Shown here one piece after another: positions 27,485 to 37,212 of a DNA stretch of 64,000 nucleotides. The position numbers were made by a program, and so were the translations under genes. The stretch spans positions 930,001 through 994,000 of the forward strand of contig OZ257155.1 in NCBI GenBank assembly GCA_965279355.1, written 5' to 3'. The number at the start of each line of letters is the position of its first letter. Position 1 is the stretch's first letter. The notes below the pieces were generated by a model. That model saw only the letters and a program-made list of their open reading frames with translations, was not told the origin of the DNA and searched no databases. The stretch is from G965279355 sp965279355. Its GTDB lineage: Bacteria > Pseudomonadota > Alphaproteobacteria > CACIAM-22H2.

Positions 27485-27666
27485 CCTTGCCCATTTTCAC
27501 CGCAACAGGCGAATCGTACACAGGATTTACAACTCACCCTGCCGGAGTGCATAACCAGCCATGGCCTCGGGCGAGCGCTGTTAAACCGGGGGCCATCCCG
27601 GAAACGACATGCTTTTCGCAACCGCGCGGATGCTGTGGGCAAAAGAAAAAAGAAGGCTGAACTGAT

Positions 27667-30600
27667 ATGGCGCGGCTCGAACAACTGCTTTCCGGCACCT
27701 CCATCCGTGGCATCCTCCCCGATGGGCTGGTGAATGTCGTCAGCACGCAATGGTTCGGTACGGACGTGCTGAATCTCACCTACACGGATGCGAGCGGAAA
27801 GCTCGCCAGCGAACTTCTCTACCGGAACGACGAGCCACGGCTTGAGGTGGTGGAGAAAGGCCGGCCGTGGAGCCTTGATGGGGACGGCCGCCTGTTCCGT
27901 CTCGTCTCCGAGGCCCACCGGATCAGGCTGGCGCATCTTTTCGATCCGGTTCTCGCCGTGCACACGTCGCTTGTAGATCCCCTGCCCCACCAGATCACCG
28001 CGGTCTATGAGGAAATGCTGCCGCGCCAGCCGCTGCGTTTTCTGCTGGCGGATGATCCCGGCGCAGGCAAAACGATCATGGCCGGTCTGCTCATCAAGGA
28101 ATTGATGACTCGTGGCGATCTCCAGCGCTGCCTCGTTGTCTGTCCCGGCAGCCTTGCCGAGCAATGGCAGGACGAGCTCTACCGGCGGTTCAATCTGCCG
28201 TTCGAGATCCTGACGAACGACAAGCTTGAAGCCGCAAGGACCGGGAACTGGTTCCTTGAGAATAACCTCGTCATCGCACGGCTGGACAAGCTCAGCCGCG
28301 ACCTGGATGTCCAGGCAAAGCTTCAGGCCCCGGATGCCGGCTGGGATCTTGTGGTCTGCGACGAGGCCCACAAGATGTCCGCCAGCTTCTTCGGTGGCGA
28401 GGTCAAGTACACGAAGCGATATCAGCTGGGACAGAAACTCTCCACGCTGACCCGCCATTTCCTGCTGATGACCGCCACCCCGCACAATGGCAAGGAAGAG
28501 GATTTCCAGCTGTTCTTGGCGCTTATTGACGGCGACCGCTTCGAAGGCCGGTTCCGCGACGGCGTCCATGCCAGCGATGTCTCGGACCTTATGCGGCGCA
28601 TGGTCAAGGAAAGCCTGCTGAAATTCGATTCGACGCCGTTGTTTCCGCTCCGCGAGGCGAAAACCGTTCCGTACCGCCTGTCCGACGGGGAAGCCAAACT
28701 TTACGCGGCCGTGACGGCCTATGTTCGCGAGGAATTCAACCGCGCCGAGGCCCTGCAGAACGACAAGCGGGCAGGAACCGTCGGCTTTGCGTTGACGATT
28801 TTGCAGCGCCGGCTCGCCTCATCGCCCGAGGCGATCTATCAGTCGTTACGCCGGCGACGCGAAAGGCTCGAGACGCGGCTTCGGGAGCTCGAGCTGATTC
28901 AGCGTGGCGCGGCGATCCGCGATCTGTCGAGCTCCGGCCCGTCCTTCGATGCCGAGGATCTCGACGACCTTGAAGATGCACCGGATCTGGAGCTTGAGAA
29001 CGCCGAGGACGAGATCCTCGATCAGGCCACCGCCGCCCGCACGATCGACGAGCTCAAGGCCGAGATCGCCACTCTCGTCGAGCTCGAAAAGCTCGCGCTG
29101 GTGGTCCGCAAGGGCGGGGAGGACAAGAAATGGCGTGAGCTGGCACAGCTGCTGAGCGAAATTTTCACCCCGGCAATCATCGCCAACCAGATGGCCGATG
29201 ACCCGGCTGCCTACGATTCAGGTGCGCCGACACCAAAAGCCTCACCGAACCAGAAACTGGTCATTTTTACCGAACATCGCGACACGCTGTCCTATCTCGT
29301 CCAGCGTGTCAGCACGCTGCTCGGGCGCCGCGAGGCCGTGGTCACGATCCATGGCGGTGTCGGCCGCGAAGACCGATTGAAAGTCCAGGAAGCCTTCCGC
29401 CACGATCCGGACGTAAAGGTTCTCATCGCCACCGATGCGGCTGGCGAAGGCATCAACCTCCAGCGCGCCCATCTTATGGTCAATTACGATCTGCCCTGGA
29501 ACCCGAACCGGCTCGAACAGCGCTTCGGCCGCATCCACCGCATCGGTCAGACCGAGGTCTGCTTCCTGTGGAATCTCGTCGCCGAGGAAACAAGGGAAGG
29601 CGATGTCTATCGGACGCTGCTCGAAAAGCTCGAAAAGGCCCGCAAAGCCCTGGGCGGCCAGGTCTTCGACGTTCTCGGCAAGGTCGAATTCGACGGCAAG
29701 CCGTTGCGTGAATTGTTGATCGAAGCCGTCCGCTTCGGAGAACGGCCGGAGATTAAAGCGCACCTGACCCGGGTTATCGAAGGCGCGCTCGATCACGACA
29801 AGCTCCGGGAGCTGCTAGACGATCGCGCGCTGGCCCCAAGAACCATGGATGCCAGCCGCGTCCAGAAGGTGCGCGAAGATATGGAGCGCGCCGACGCCCG
29901 CCGCCTGCAGCCGCATTATATAGAGTCCTTCTTTCTCGAAGCGTTCAAGGAATTCGGCGGCACCTTGCGCCAGCGTGAGCCCCGAAGGTATGAGGCAACC
30001 AATGTTCCCGCACCGATCCGCAACCGAGACCGACGGATCGGCTTGGGAGAACCGGTGCTCTCCCGCTATGAGCGGATGACATTCGAGAAGTCGCTGATCG
30101 CACCGCAGGGACAGCCGCTGGCCGCGTTTGTCTGCCCCGGCCATCCGCTCCTCGATGCGACCATCGATCTCACGCTGGAGCGGCACCGCGACCTGCTGCG
30201 CCGGGGGACAATTCTCGTCGATGAAAGCGATTCAGGCGAAAACCCGCGGATGCTCTTCTATCTCGAGCACGCGATCCAGGACGGCAGCCTGACCCGCACC
30301 GGCGATCGGCGCATCGTCTCGAAGCGCATGCTCTATGTCGAGATGGACGGGAGCGGCAATGCACGGCATCTGCACTACGCGCCCTATCTCGATTACCGGC
30401 CGCTCAAGCCGGGTGAGCCTTCCACCGGCGAGATCCTCGCGCGACCGGAATGCGCCTGGCTCGATCGCGAGCTTGAAACGAGGGCACAGACCCATGCCAT
30501 AACGAGCGTCGTTCCGGAGCATATCCGCGACGTTTCGGGGCCGCGCCTGGAACTGATCGCCAAGACCGAAAAGGCGGTGAAGGAACGGTTGACCAAGGAA

Positions 30601-31251
30601 ATCAACTACTGGGACCACCGGGCCGAAGAACTCAAGGCGCAGGAACAGTCGGGCAAGACGAACGCGCGTCTCAATTCGAATGAGGCGCGTCGCCGCGCCG
30701 ACCAGCTGCAAGGGCGTCTTCAAAAGCGAATGGATGAGCTCAAGCTGGAATCGAAACTAGCCCCGCTTGCGCCAATCGTGATGGGCGGCATGCTCATCGT
30801 CCCGATCGGACTGCTCGCAAAAATGGCCCCCGACAGGATCAAATATACGGTCACTGGCGGCGATACGCAGGTCCCGGCCGCCCGGGCGCGCCAGATCATT
30901 ATGGAGACAGAGCGCCGGCTCGGGTTCGAGCCGTTCGACCGGGAAACCGAGAAGCTTGGCTACGACATCGAGAGCCGGATGCCGGGCACCGGCCGTCTGC
31001 GCTTCATCGAGGTCAAGGGCCGGGCTCAGGATTCCGCCACACTGACCGTGACCAAGAACGAGATCCTGTATTCCCTGAACAAGCCCGCCGATTTCATTCT
31101 GGCGATCGTCGAGTTCAGGGGCGATCTCGAAACGGGAGATCACAGGGTCCACTATGTCCGCGCCCCCTTCCAGCGCGAGCCGGATTTCGGCGTGACTAGC
31201 GTGAACTACAATTTCGGGGAGCTAATCGCACGTGCGGGCCCACCGGAATGA
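27667..31251 (+). CDS. SNF2-family helicase with C-terminal DUF3883 nuclease-like domain
   Basis: This 1194-aa protein has a SNF2/RapA-like ATPase core: Walker A DDPGAGKT at residues 129-136, DEAH at 232-235, motif III MTATPH, and C-terminal helicase motifs ATDAAGEGINLQ and QRFGRIHRIGQ. An acidic, helical insert (about residues 420-470) separates the lobes. The last 130 residues form a DUF3883 domain with GYDIES and FIEVKGR, a D...ExK pattern of the PD-(D/E)XK nuclease superfamily. It should translocate on double-stranded DNA and may cut it. It shares this layout with helicases found in DISARM-like and other defence islands. Its stop overlaps the next start by ATGA, so the two products are likely partners. 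Confidence 0.92.
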   Translation: MARLEQLLSGTSIRGILPDGLVNVVSTQWFGTDVLNLTYTDASGKLASELLYRNDEPRLEVVEKGRPWSLDGDGRLFRLVSEAHRIRLAHLFDPVLAVHTSLVDPLPHQITAVYEEMLPRQPLRFLLADDPGAGKTIMAGLLIKELMTRGDLQRCLVVCPGSLAEQWQDELYRRFNLPFEILTNDKLEAARTGNWFLENNLVIARLDKLSRDLDVQAKLQAPDAGWDLVVCDEAHKMSASFFGGEVKYTKRYQLGQKLSTLTRHFLLMTATPHNGKEEDFQLFLALIDGDRFEGRFRDGVHASDVSDLMRRMVKESLLKFDSTPLFPLREAKTVPYRLSDGEAKLYAAVTAYVREEFNRAEALQNDKRAGTVGFALTILQRRLASSPEAIYQSLRRRRERLETRLRELELIQRGAAIRDLSSSGPSFDAEDLDDLEDAPDLELENAEDEILDQATAARTIDELKAEIATLVELEKLALVVRKGGEDKKWRELAQLLSEIFTPAIIANQMADDPAAYDSGAPTPKASPNQKLVIFTEHRDTLSYLVQRVSTLLGRREAVVTIHGGVGREDRLKVQEAFRHDPDVKVLIATDAAGEGINLQRAHLMVNYDLPWNPNRLEQRFGRIHRIGQTEVCFLWNLVAEETREGDVYRTLLEKLEKARKALGGQVFDVLGKVEFDGKPLRELLIEAVRFGERPEIKAHLTRVIEGALDHDKLRELLDDRALAPRTMDASRVQKVREDMERADARRLQPHYIESFFLEAFKEFGGTLRQREPRRYEATNVPAPIRNRDRRIGLGEPVLSRYERMTFEKSLIAPQGQPLAAFVCPGHPLLDATIDLTLERHRDLLRRGTILVDESDSGENPRMLFYLEHAIQDGSLTRTGDRRIVSKRMLYVEMDGSGNARHLHYAPYLDYRPLKPGEPSTGEILARPECAWLDRELETRAQTHAITSVVPEHIRDVSGPRLELIAKTEKAVKERLTKEINYWDHRAEELKAQEQSGKTNARLNSNEARRRADQLQGRLQKRMDELKLESKLAPLAPIVMGGMLIVPIGLLAKMAPDRIKYTVTGGDTQVPAARARQIIMETERRLGFEPFDRETEKLGYDIESRMPGTGRLRFIEVKGRAQDSATLTVTKNEILYSLNKPADFILAIVEFRGDLETGDHRVHYVRAPFQREPDFGVTSVNYNFGELIARAGPPE

Positions 31252-34200
31252 GTGAAATCCCCGCCTATTTCGAGACCATCCGCCAGATGGCTACGAGGCG
31301 CTGGAATCAACTGGAAGGAGATCCAGGGCTCGCCGGTCCGTGGCATCAGCTTTTCAAGCAGGTCCAGAGCCCTCGTCACATACTCTCCGAGCTCCTCCAG
31401 AATGCCGACGACGCCGGAGCGACAGAAGCATCCGCGCGCGTCGAGGGGCAGGTTTTTATTTTCGAACACAATGGCGGCGATTTCAGCGAAGAACATTTCC
31501 ATTCGCTCTGTAATTTTGGCTACTCGAACAAACGCGCCCTTCATACGATCGGCTTCCGCGGCATCGGCTTCAAGAGCACCTTCAGTCTCGGCGATCAGGT
31601 CGATCTTTTCACCCCCACCCTCTCGACCCGCTTTCATCGCCGGCGCTTTACCGAGCCACAGTGGCTGACGTCAACGTCGGACACGCAAGGCAATACCCGA
31701 ATCGAAGTGGCGATCAGCGACTTGAATCGGCAACACGAGGTGGAGAAAAACCTTGATGACTGGCTCAAAAGCTCATTGTCATTGCTGTTCTTCAGGAACA
31801 TTCGCCGCCTGCATATTGGTGAGCGCGAGGTCCATTGGGGCAGCCTCGGTCCCGGACCTGTCGCCGGAAGCGAATGGATGGCCCTGCATGAAAGTGCCGA
31901 TGAATCATACCTTCTGATCCGCTCCAGCGAAGAGGCATTCCCCGCAGAAGCGCTGGAAGAGATCCGCCAGGAACGGATGCTTGGCACCGAGGACGAAACA
32001 GAGTTTCCGCCGTGTCGTATTGAGATCGTTCTCGGCGCAAAAGGTCGGCTCTACGTTGTTCTACCGACCGGCGTCGAGACTGAGCTGCCCTTCGCCTGCA
32101 ATGCACCATTCATCCAGGATCCTGCCCGCGTCAAGATCAAGGATCCCGAGACGTCCCCCACGAACCGCTGGTTGCTCGAACGTGCTGGAAAACTGGCCGC
32201 GGCGACCATGCTTGATTGGCTAGGCCAGACTGAGACGACGCCGGCCGAAAGAGTGCGCGCTTATGGTTTGTTTCCGGATGTCGACCGCGAGATAAATTCT
32301 CTCGAAGGCGTGTGCGGCACGAGCGTCGAGGAAGCTTTTGCCTCCGGCATCGAGGGAAAGGACGTCCTCCTCGTTGAGAATGGACAGCTTGCGCCGGCCA
32401 AACGGGCCGTCATAGTCCCGACACAGGTACTCGACGTCTGGCGGCCGGAGCAGGCGGCTTCATTGCTCGACGTTAGCGGTCGACCGCCATTATGCCCGCT
32501 TGTTGACAGCGCCGACCGGCGGAAACTTCTGCACTGGGGCCTTGTCGATGAAATCACCAGGCAGAAACTCCTCGCCATACTCCAGCAAAAGCATCTGCCC
32601 AAACCGGAGTCGTGGCGCAAGCTCCTGAACCTTTGGCTCTATGTAGCGCCTGAGATGACTGGCTACAGCCCGCTGGTGAACATCGAGAAAGTCCGGATCG
32701 TACCGGTTCAGGGCAAGGATGTACTGTATGCCGCAAACGAGGTCGTGCGTCTCGGCGAGAAAAAGCTTCTGCAATCCGAGGACGACTGGGAATTCTTGGC
32801 AAAGTACCTGATCGTGGTGAGCCCGAACTGGCTACGCTTCCTTGCAGAACAGCGCCGAGCCGCGACTGAACTGATCGAATCTTCCTCGACGACAGCAGTG
32901 AAGGCGGCTTTTGCTATTCTCGAAAAGATCGGGCTGGAAGAAACCAGCAACGTCGACAAGGTTGTCGAGTTGGTGGCAATGGAGTTTTTCTCGCAGAAAA
33001 ACATTCCGCTTTCCGATTGCGCACAGCTGGCACAGATCGCCGCAAAACTCGGTGTAACGGTGGGTGAGGCGTTCCGCTACGCTACACGAGATCGACATCT
33101 CAGATCGATCGACAAAGGTCTTCTCGTCGATGAAGATGGCGGGTTGGAAGTTCTGCTTCCGGAAGATCGACGCGACGTACAACTCTTGCACGATGCCTAT
33201 TCCAGTTCTTTCGTTTCGTGCTCCCGCGAAGACTGGCAAAAGTGGATCGCGTCGGGTCGTGCCGGCTTGCTTACTTTTATCCCTTTGGCGCAGACGCGCG
33301 TCAGCGTTCATGGCAGGCATCGGATCGAAGAAATCGCGAAAAAGCGCGGCGTACAGCATGATCTGTCTTATGCCTACGTGACCGGCCATTTTGTAGTTGA
33401 AGACTGGGATTTTGACGTTTCTTACTGGCGTCACTGGAGAACATTGGCGGCATCGGATGAACGGCTGTGGTTAAAACTCACCGATCGAATTCTCTCGCAA
33501 CGAGAGGGGTACTGGACCCCAGCCAGATCCGCCCGTCTTCTACAGGTGGCCACGACCGGCAGCATGCGTTCGGTCACGCCTGAAAGAGTACTGCCGTCAT
33601 GGGCGCTCCGGTTGCGGGAGCTCCCCTGCTTGTCCGATACCCGCGGCTTCCCTAGCAATCCGAACGACCTCCTGCGCCGCACACCGGAGACGGAGGCTTT
33701 CATGGACGTGGAGCCGTTTGTTCATGCCCTTTCTGACCGTGAGGTCACTCGGCCACTGCTCGATCTTCTCGGCGTGCGCAGCAAGCCAACCGGCCCAGAT
33801 CGGCTGATCGACCGCCTGCGTGCCCTGGCAAAAGCGGAGAAACCTCCGATCCACGAAGTAGAAAAATGGTATCGACGGCTTGACCAGATCGTGGACACCT
33901 GCTCGACCGGAGATTTCCAGAAGATCCGGCGGGCGTTCCAGTCCGAAAAACTCATTTTGCCGCTCGATGGCATGTGGGCCGCCTCACCCATGGTATTTCT
34001 CGCGTCCGGCGATGACGACGTGCCGGATGCCGCGCTGATCCGGCCCTCTGTCGCCGATCTAGCATTATGGCGAAAGATCGGCATCGCAGAGCGCCCCAGC
34101 GTTGACCTCGCCGTCGCCTGGCTGAAAGCGTTGCCGCCGGGCAAGGCCCTGCCATCGGACGACGCACGCCGGGCGCGCGGACTTCTGGTGCGACACCCGA

Positions 34201-35441
34201 TCCGGATCTGGGAGGAAACTCAGCACTGGCTCAACCTGGCCGGTGAATGGACGCCTACCGACAAGCTCGCCTATGCGCTCACCATGCAGTCTCTTGTCCC
34301 TTGGAGCCACCTGCACCCCTGGGTCAAGCAAAAGACCGCCGACCTCCAGCGTCTGCCCGCGGAGATAACCGGCAACCCGCCGTTTTCGATACTGCCGCCT
34401 CTATCGGCCCAGATCGAAGATCGCCTCCAGAGTGATCCTCTTTTTCGTGGACAGCCCGCGACGAAGGAATGGCTCCGTACCCTCGGTACTGAACTCAGCC
34501 GGATCGAGTTCGACAGCGAGGACGAGACAAGTCGGGTGCGCTCCCTCGCAGAAGCGCTGGCCATGACCCGTTGGCTGGAAACCTCTGAGCTTGAGATGGT
34601 TCCCTATATCGACGGTACGCCCGCAGGAACACCGCGCCGGGCCAGTATAGTCTGGGTCGACCGGACCCTCTATGTCGAGCCCCTGCCCCGCGCCAAGCTC
34701 GCCCGCCTGGTGCCGGAAGAGATCGGCAAGGCTTTTGCCCGGCCGGATATCAAGGCGGCGCTCGATTATAGTTTTGAGAGGCCGCCGCAGGATATCAGGG
34801 AGTATCTCGATGAGAATTTCAAACTCGCGGCGGCCTTCGCCGCTCCAGTGAACCCGGTCGATGGCGGCGATACGGACACTCCGGAGCCATCACCCCCACC
34901 CGAGAATACTGAAGATGCCACAAACATAGAGGCACCCGCTGACGACTCAACGGAAGGCACTGACAACGGCCAGACGATCGTTGACCAGTTCGGCAGCTTG
35001 GAGGGCATCGACGTCCCTGACCCGCCGGATCCGCGTCCGCGCCCAACGCCGCAGCCCGTCAAACCAGGCATTATGGAACGCTTCGCCAGGGCACAGGGCT
35101 TCAGGAAAGATGGCGAGGAGCGCTTCTTCCATGAAGGCGGAAGCTGGATCGGCCGGGCGAACGGCACGCGCTTTCCGTGGGAACGTCGCGCCGCGAGCGG
35201 CGATCTCATCTGCTATTACTGGCCGAAGGATCATTGCCTGGAGCGCGAGCCGCTGCAGCTCGAAGCTGATATCTGGGGTCTGATCGACCAGAACCCCGAC
35301 ACATATGCGCTCATCCTAAGCAGCATCGAGGGAAATCCCGTTGAAATCACAGGCGCGCGCCTCCATGCCATGAAAGAGAAGGGCGAAGTCATTCTTTATC
35401 CGGCAACCTACAGGCTCGTGTATGACCAAAGCCATGCCTGA
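31248..35441 (+). CDS. Giant sacsin/Hsp90-like (GHKL) ATPase
   Basis: This 1397-aa protein has an N-terminal GHKL ATP-binding fold of the sacsin type: the catalytic/Mg-binding N52 in ELLQNADDAG, the second nucleotide motif EHNGGDF (73-79), and GFRGIGFKS (102-110). The remaining 1200 residues are mostly helical and WD/aromatic-rich without clear known domains. A proline- and acid-rich linker at about 1205-1270 leads to a C-terminal globular domain (FARAQGFRKDGEERFF... WPKD). Proteins of this type appear in several defence systems, where they may couple ATP binding to target recognition. Coupling to the SNF2 gene by a 4-base overlap argues for a shared complex. Confidence 0.88.
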   Translation: MSEIPAYFETIRQMATRRWNQLEGDPGLAGPWHQLFKQVQSPRHILSELLQNADDAGATEASARVEGQVFIFEHNGGDFSEEHFHSLCNFGYSNKRALHTIGFRGIGFKSTFSLGDQVDLFTPTLSTRFHRRRFTEPQWLTSTSDTQGNTRIEVAISDLNRQHEVEKNLDDWLKSSLSLLFFRNIRRLHIGEREVHWGSLGPGPVAGSEWMALHESADESYLLIRSSEEAFPAEALEEIRQERMLGTEDETEFPPCRIEIVLGAKGRLYVVLPTGVETELPFACNAPFIQDPARVKIKDPETSPTNRWLLERAGKLAAATMLDWLGQTETTPAERVRAYGLFPDVDREINSLEGVCGTSVEEAFASGIEGKDVLLVENGQLAPAKRAVIVPTQVLDVWRPEQAASLLDVSGRPPLCPLVDSADRRKLLHWGLVDEITRQKLLAILQQKHLPKPESWRKLLNLWLYVAPEMTGYSPLVNIEKVRIVPVQGKDVLYAANEVVRLGEKKLLQSEDDWEFLAKYLIVVSPNWLRFLAEQRRAATELIESSSTTAVKAAFAILEKIGLEETSNVDKVVELVAMEFFSQKNIPLSDCAQLAQIAAKLGVTVGEAFRYATRDRHLRSIDKGLLVDEDGGLEVLLPEDRRDVQLLHDAYSSSFVSCSREDWQKWIASGRAGLLTFIPLAQTRVSVHGRHRIEEIAKKRGVQHDLSYAYVTGHFVVEDWDFDVSYWRHWRTLAASDERLWLKLTDRILSQREGYWTPARSARLLQVATTGSMRSVTPERVLPSWALRLRELPCLSDTRGFPSNPNDLLRRTPETEAFMDVEPFVHALSDREVTRPLLDLLGVRSKPTGPDRLIDRLRALAKAEKPPIHEVEKWYRRLDQIVDTCSTGDFQKIRRAFQSEKLILPLDGMWAASPMVFLASGDDDVPDAALIRPSVADLALWRKIGIAERPSVDLAVAWLKALPPGKALPSDDARRARGLLVRHPIRIWEETQHWLNLAGEWTPTDKLAYALTMQSLVPWSHLHPWVKQKTADLQRLPAEITGNPPFSILPPLSAQIEDRLQSDPLFRGQPATKEWLRTLGTELSRIEFDSEDETSRVRSLAEALAMTRWLETSELEMVPYIDGTPAGTPRRASIVWVDRTLYVEPLPRAKLARLVPEEIGKAFARPDIKAALDYSFERPPQDIREYLDENFKLAAAFAAPVNPVDGGDTDTPEPSPPPENTEDATNIEAPADDSTEGTDNGQTIVDQFGSLEGIDVPDPPDPRPRPTPQPVKPGIMERFARAQGFRKDGEERFFHEGGSWIGRANGTRFPWERRAASGDLICYYWPKDHCLEREPLQLEADIWGLIDQNPDTYALILSSIEGNPVEITGARLHAMKEKGEVILYPATYRLVYDQSHA

Positions 35442-35527
35442 GAAAAAGCCGACCGCGACGGAAACCATCGTCTCAGCGTGCGGAAAAACGATGCACCAAA
35501 AGACTAATCAATTCCAAGGGGGCTCGG

Positions 35528-37201
35528 ATGGCCATTGAAGCCAGAAATCGTCTACTGCCGGACTGGTTCACGCGGATACGGACACGCCAGACCGTGCTTC
35601 CGCGCTTTCAGCGTTTCGAAGCCTGGGACCATGCCAACGTCACGCAGTTGTTCAATACGATCCTTCGCGATCTGCCCGTGGGTGCATTGCTGATCCTTGA
35701 AATCGGCAACAAAGAGCCGTTTATCTCGAGAGCGCTGAAAGGTGCCCCCACCACCGGCGAGCGCGTTACCGAGCACTTGCTCGACGGGCAGCAGCGTCTG
35801 ACGGCGCTCTGGCGCGGCCTGCACAACAATTACGAAGACCGGACCTATTTCGTTGTCTTCGCGCCCGACGAAGAAACACAAATGCCCTTCTACATCGACT
35901 CAATCGCCCGATGGAAAAAAGACGGCGACAAGGAAGCGCGCCCCGCCTGGGCCAATCGGCCCGGGGAGATTTGGAAAAGGCGTATGGTCCCGCTGCAGTT
36001 CTTTGGGCCCGGCGACACGGCCCAGCGGAGCTTCGGGAAGTGGGCGAAGGAAGCCATCGACAACGAAGATGAACGTGACGACATATCCGAGCAAGTTTCA
36101 TCGATTCGTGAAAAATTCGTGTCGTTCAACCTCCCCTTCATGTCCCTTCCTGTAACGACGCAGAAGGAAACGGCGCTTGACGTTTTCATCAAGATGAACA
36201 CGTCGGCGGCACCGCTCTCTATTTACGATATTCTGGTCGCGCAGATCGAAGCCGGAATGGGCAAGTCCCTCCATGATCTCGTCGCGGATATCCGGCAGAC
36301 CTGCCCCGCTATCTCGGAGTACTATCCACCCGACGATCTTGCCCTCTATGCAAGCGCCCTGCTCCAGTCGCGTGCGCCGACAAACGCCAGCTATATGGCC
36401 AAGGATTTCGGTCAACAGATGCTGGCAAACTGGGATTCGCTCATAAGGGGCGTAAAAAAAACGGTTACGTTCCTGGAAGAAGAGCGGGTTTTTGATGCGA
36501 AGCGTCTGCCGACAGACGTTATCGTACCCGTACTTGCTGCCCTGTGGGCAGTTGCACCGGAAGGGCTGGACGCCGAAGGGCGGGCGCGAACGATCATGCG
36601 TCGCTACCTATGGCGGGCCTTCTTTTCCGACCGATATCAGAAATCGACGAACTCAAGGGCCCTTTCGGACTTCAACGAATTGAAACTTCTCGTAACAGGC
36701 ACATCCGCTGCGACGCCTGAGATCCTGGACGATGGAAAATATCCGCTTCCGCAGGCGCAGGAACTCCTGACTTCAGGATGGCCGGGAGGCAAGGATCGAC
36801 TCGCAAGGGCTATCCTCGCGCTGGCGCTCAGGCAAGGTGGCCATGACCTCGCCGACGGAAGCACAGCAACCCGCGCCAATTTGAAACAGCGCGAATATCA
36901 TCACCTGTTTCCGGACGCGCACCTCAAACGTCTGAATGTTCCGGAGGACCAGATCTACCTGTCGTTGAACTGCGCGCTTGTAACCTGGCGGACCAACCGG
37001 AACATTTCCGACAAGGAGCCCGAGCGCTATCTCGCCGAGCGCCGCGATGCAGCGGACCTTGGCGACGCGGAAATCAGGGCCCGGCTCGGGACCCATCTCA
37101 TCCCGTTCGACGAGATGGCGGCCGGTGATTACCAGGCATTCCTCGACAGGCGCGCATCGATGATTCACACGGCCATGACGAAGCTCTGCACAGGCGGCTG
37201 A
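35528..37201 (+). CDS. DUF262-HNH protein (GmrSD-like nuclease)
   Basis: This 557-aa protein opens with the DUF262 ParB/Srx-like NTPase fold: VLPRFQRFEAW and the hallmark LLDGQQRLTAL (DGQQR at residues 86-90). The C-terminal part carries an HNH-type motif, YHHLFPDAHL (near residue 457), then LNCALVTWRTNRNISDKEPERYL, typical of the DUF262-associated nuclease. GmrSD, SspE and BrxU proteins of this class cut foreign DNA, often recognising base modification, with nucleotide hydrolysis. AAGGGGG precedes the ATG. It lies between the GHKL ATPase and the methyltransferase genes, 11 bases from the latter. Confidence 0.9.
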   Translation: MAIEARNRLLPDWFTRIRTRQTVLPRFQRFEAWDHANVTQLFNTILRDLPVGALLILEIGNKEPFISRALKGAPTTGERVTEHLLDGQQRLTALWRGLHNNYEDRTYFVVFAPDEETQMPFYIDSIARWKKDGDKEARPAWANRPGEIWKRRMVPLQFFGPGDTAQRSFGKWAKEAIDNEDERDDISEQVSSIREKFVSFNLPFMSLPVTTQKETALDVFIKMNTSAAPLSIYDILVAQIEAGMGKSLHDLVADIRQTCPAISEYYPPDDLALYASALLQSRAPTNASYMAKDFGQQMLANWDSLIRGVKKTVTFLEEERVFDAKRLPTDVIVPVLAALWAVAPEGLDAEGRARTIMRRYLWRAFFSDRYQKSTNSRALSDFNELKLLVTGTSAATPEILDDGKYPLPQAQELLTSGWPGGKDRLARAILALALRQGGHDLADGSTATRANLKQREYHHLFPDAHLKRLNVPEDQIYLSLNCALVTWRTNRNISDKEPERYLAERRDAADLGDAEIRARLGTHLIPFDEMAAGDYQAFLDRRASMIHTAMTKLCTGG

Positions 37202-37212
37202 ACAGGCACAGT

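Noticed and set aside
27379..28569. 396-codon minus-strand frame opposite the WYL and SNF2 genes
   Set aside because: It spans the ends of two recognised genes and their spacer, and reads as low-quality antisense sequence.
35423..35540. Short frame MTKAMPEKKP... between the GHKL and DUF262 genes
   Set aside because: It overlaps both genes, has no ribosome binding site, and is too short to support.
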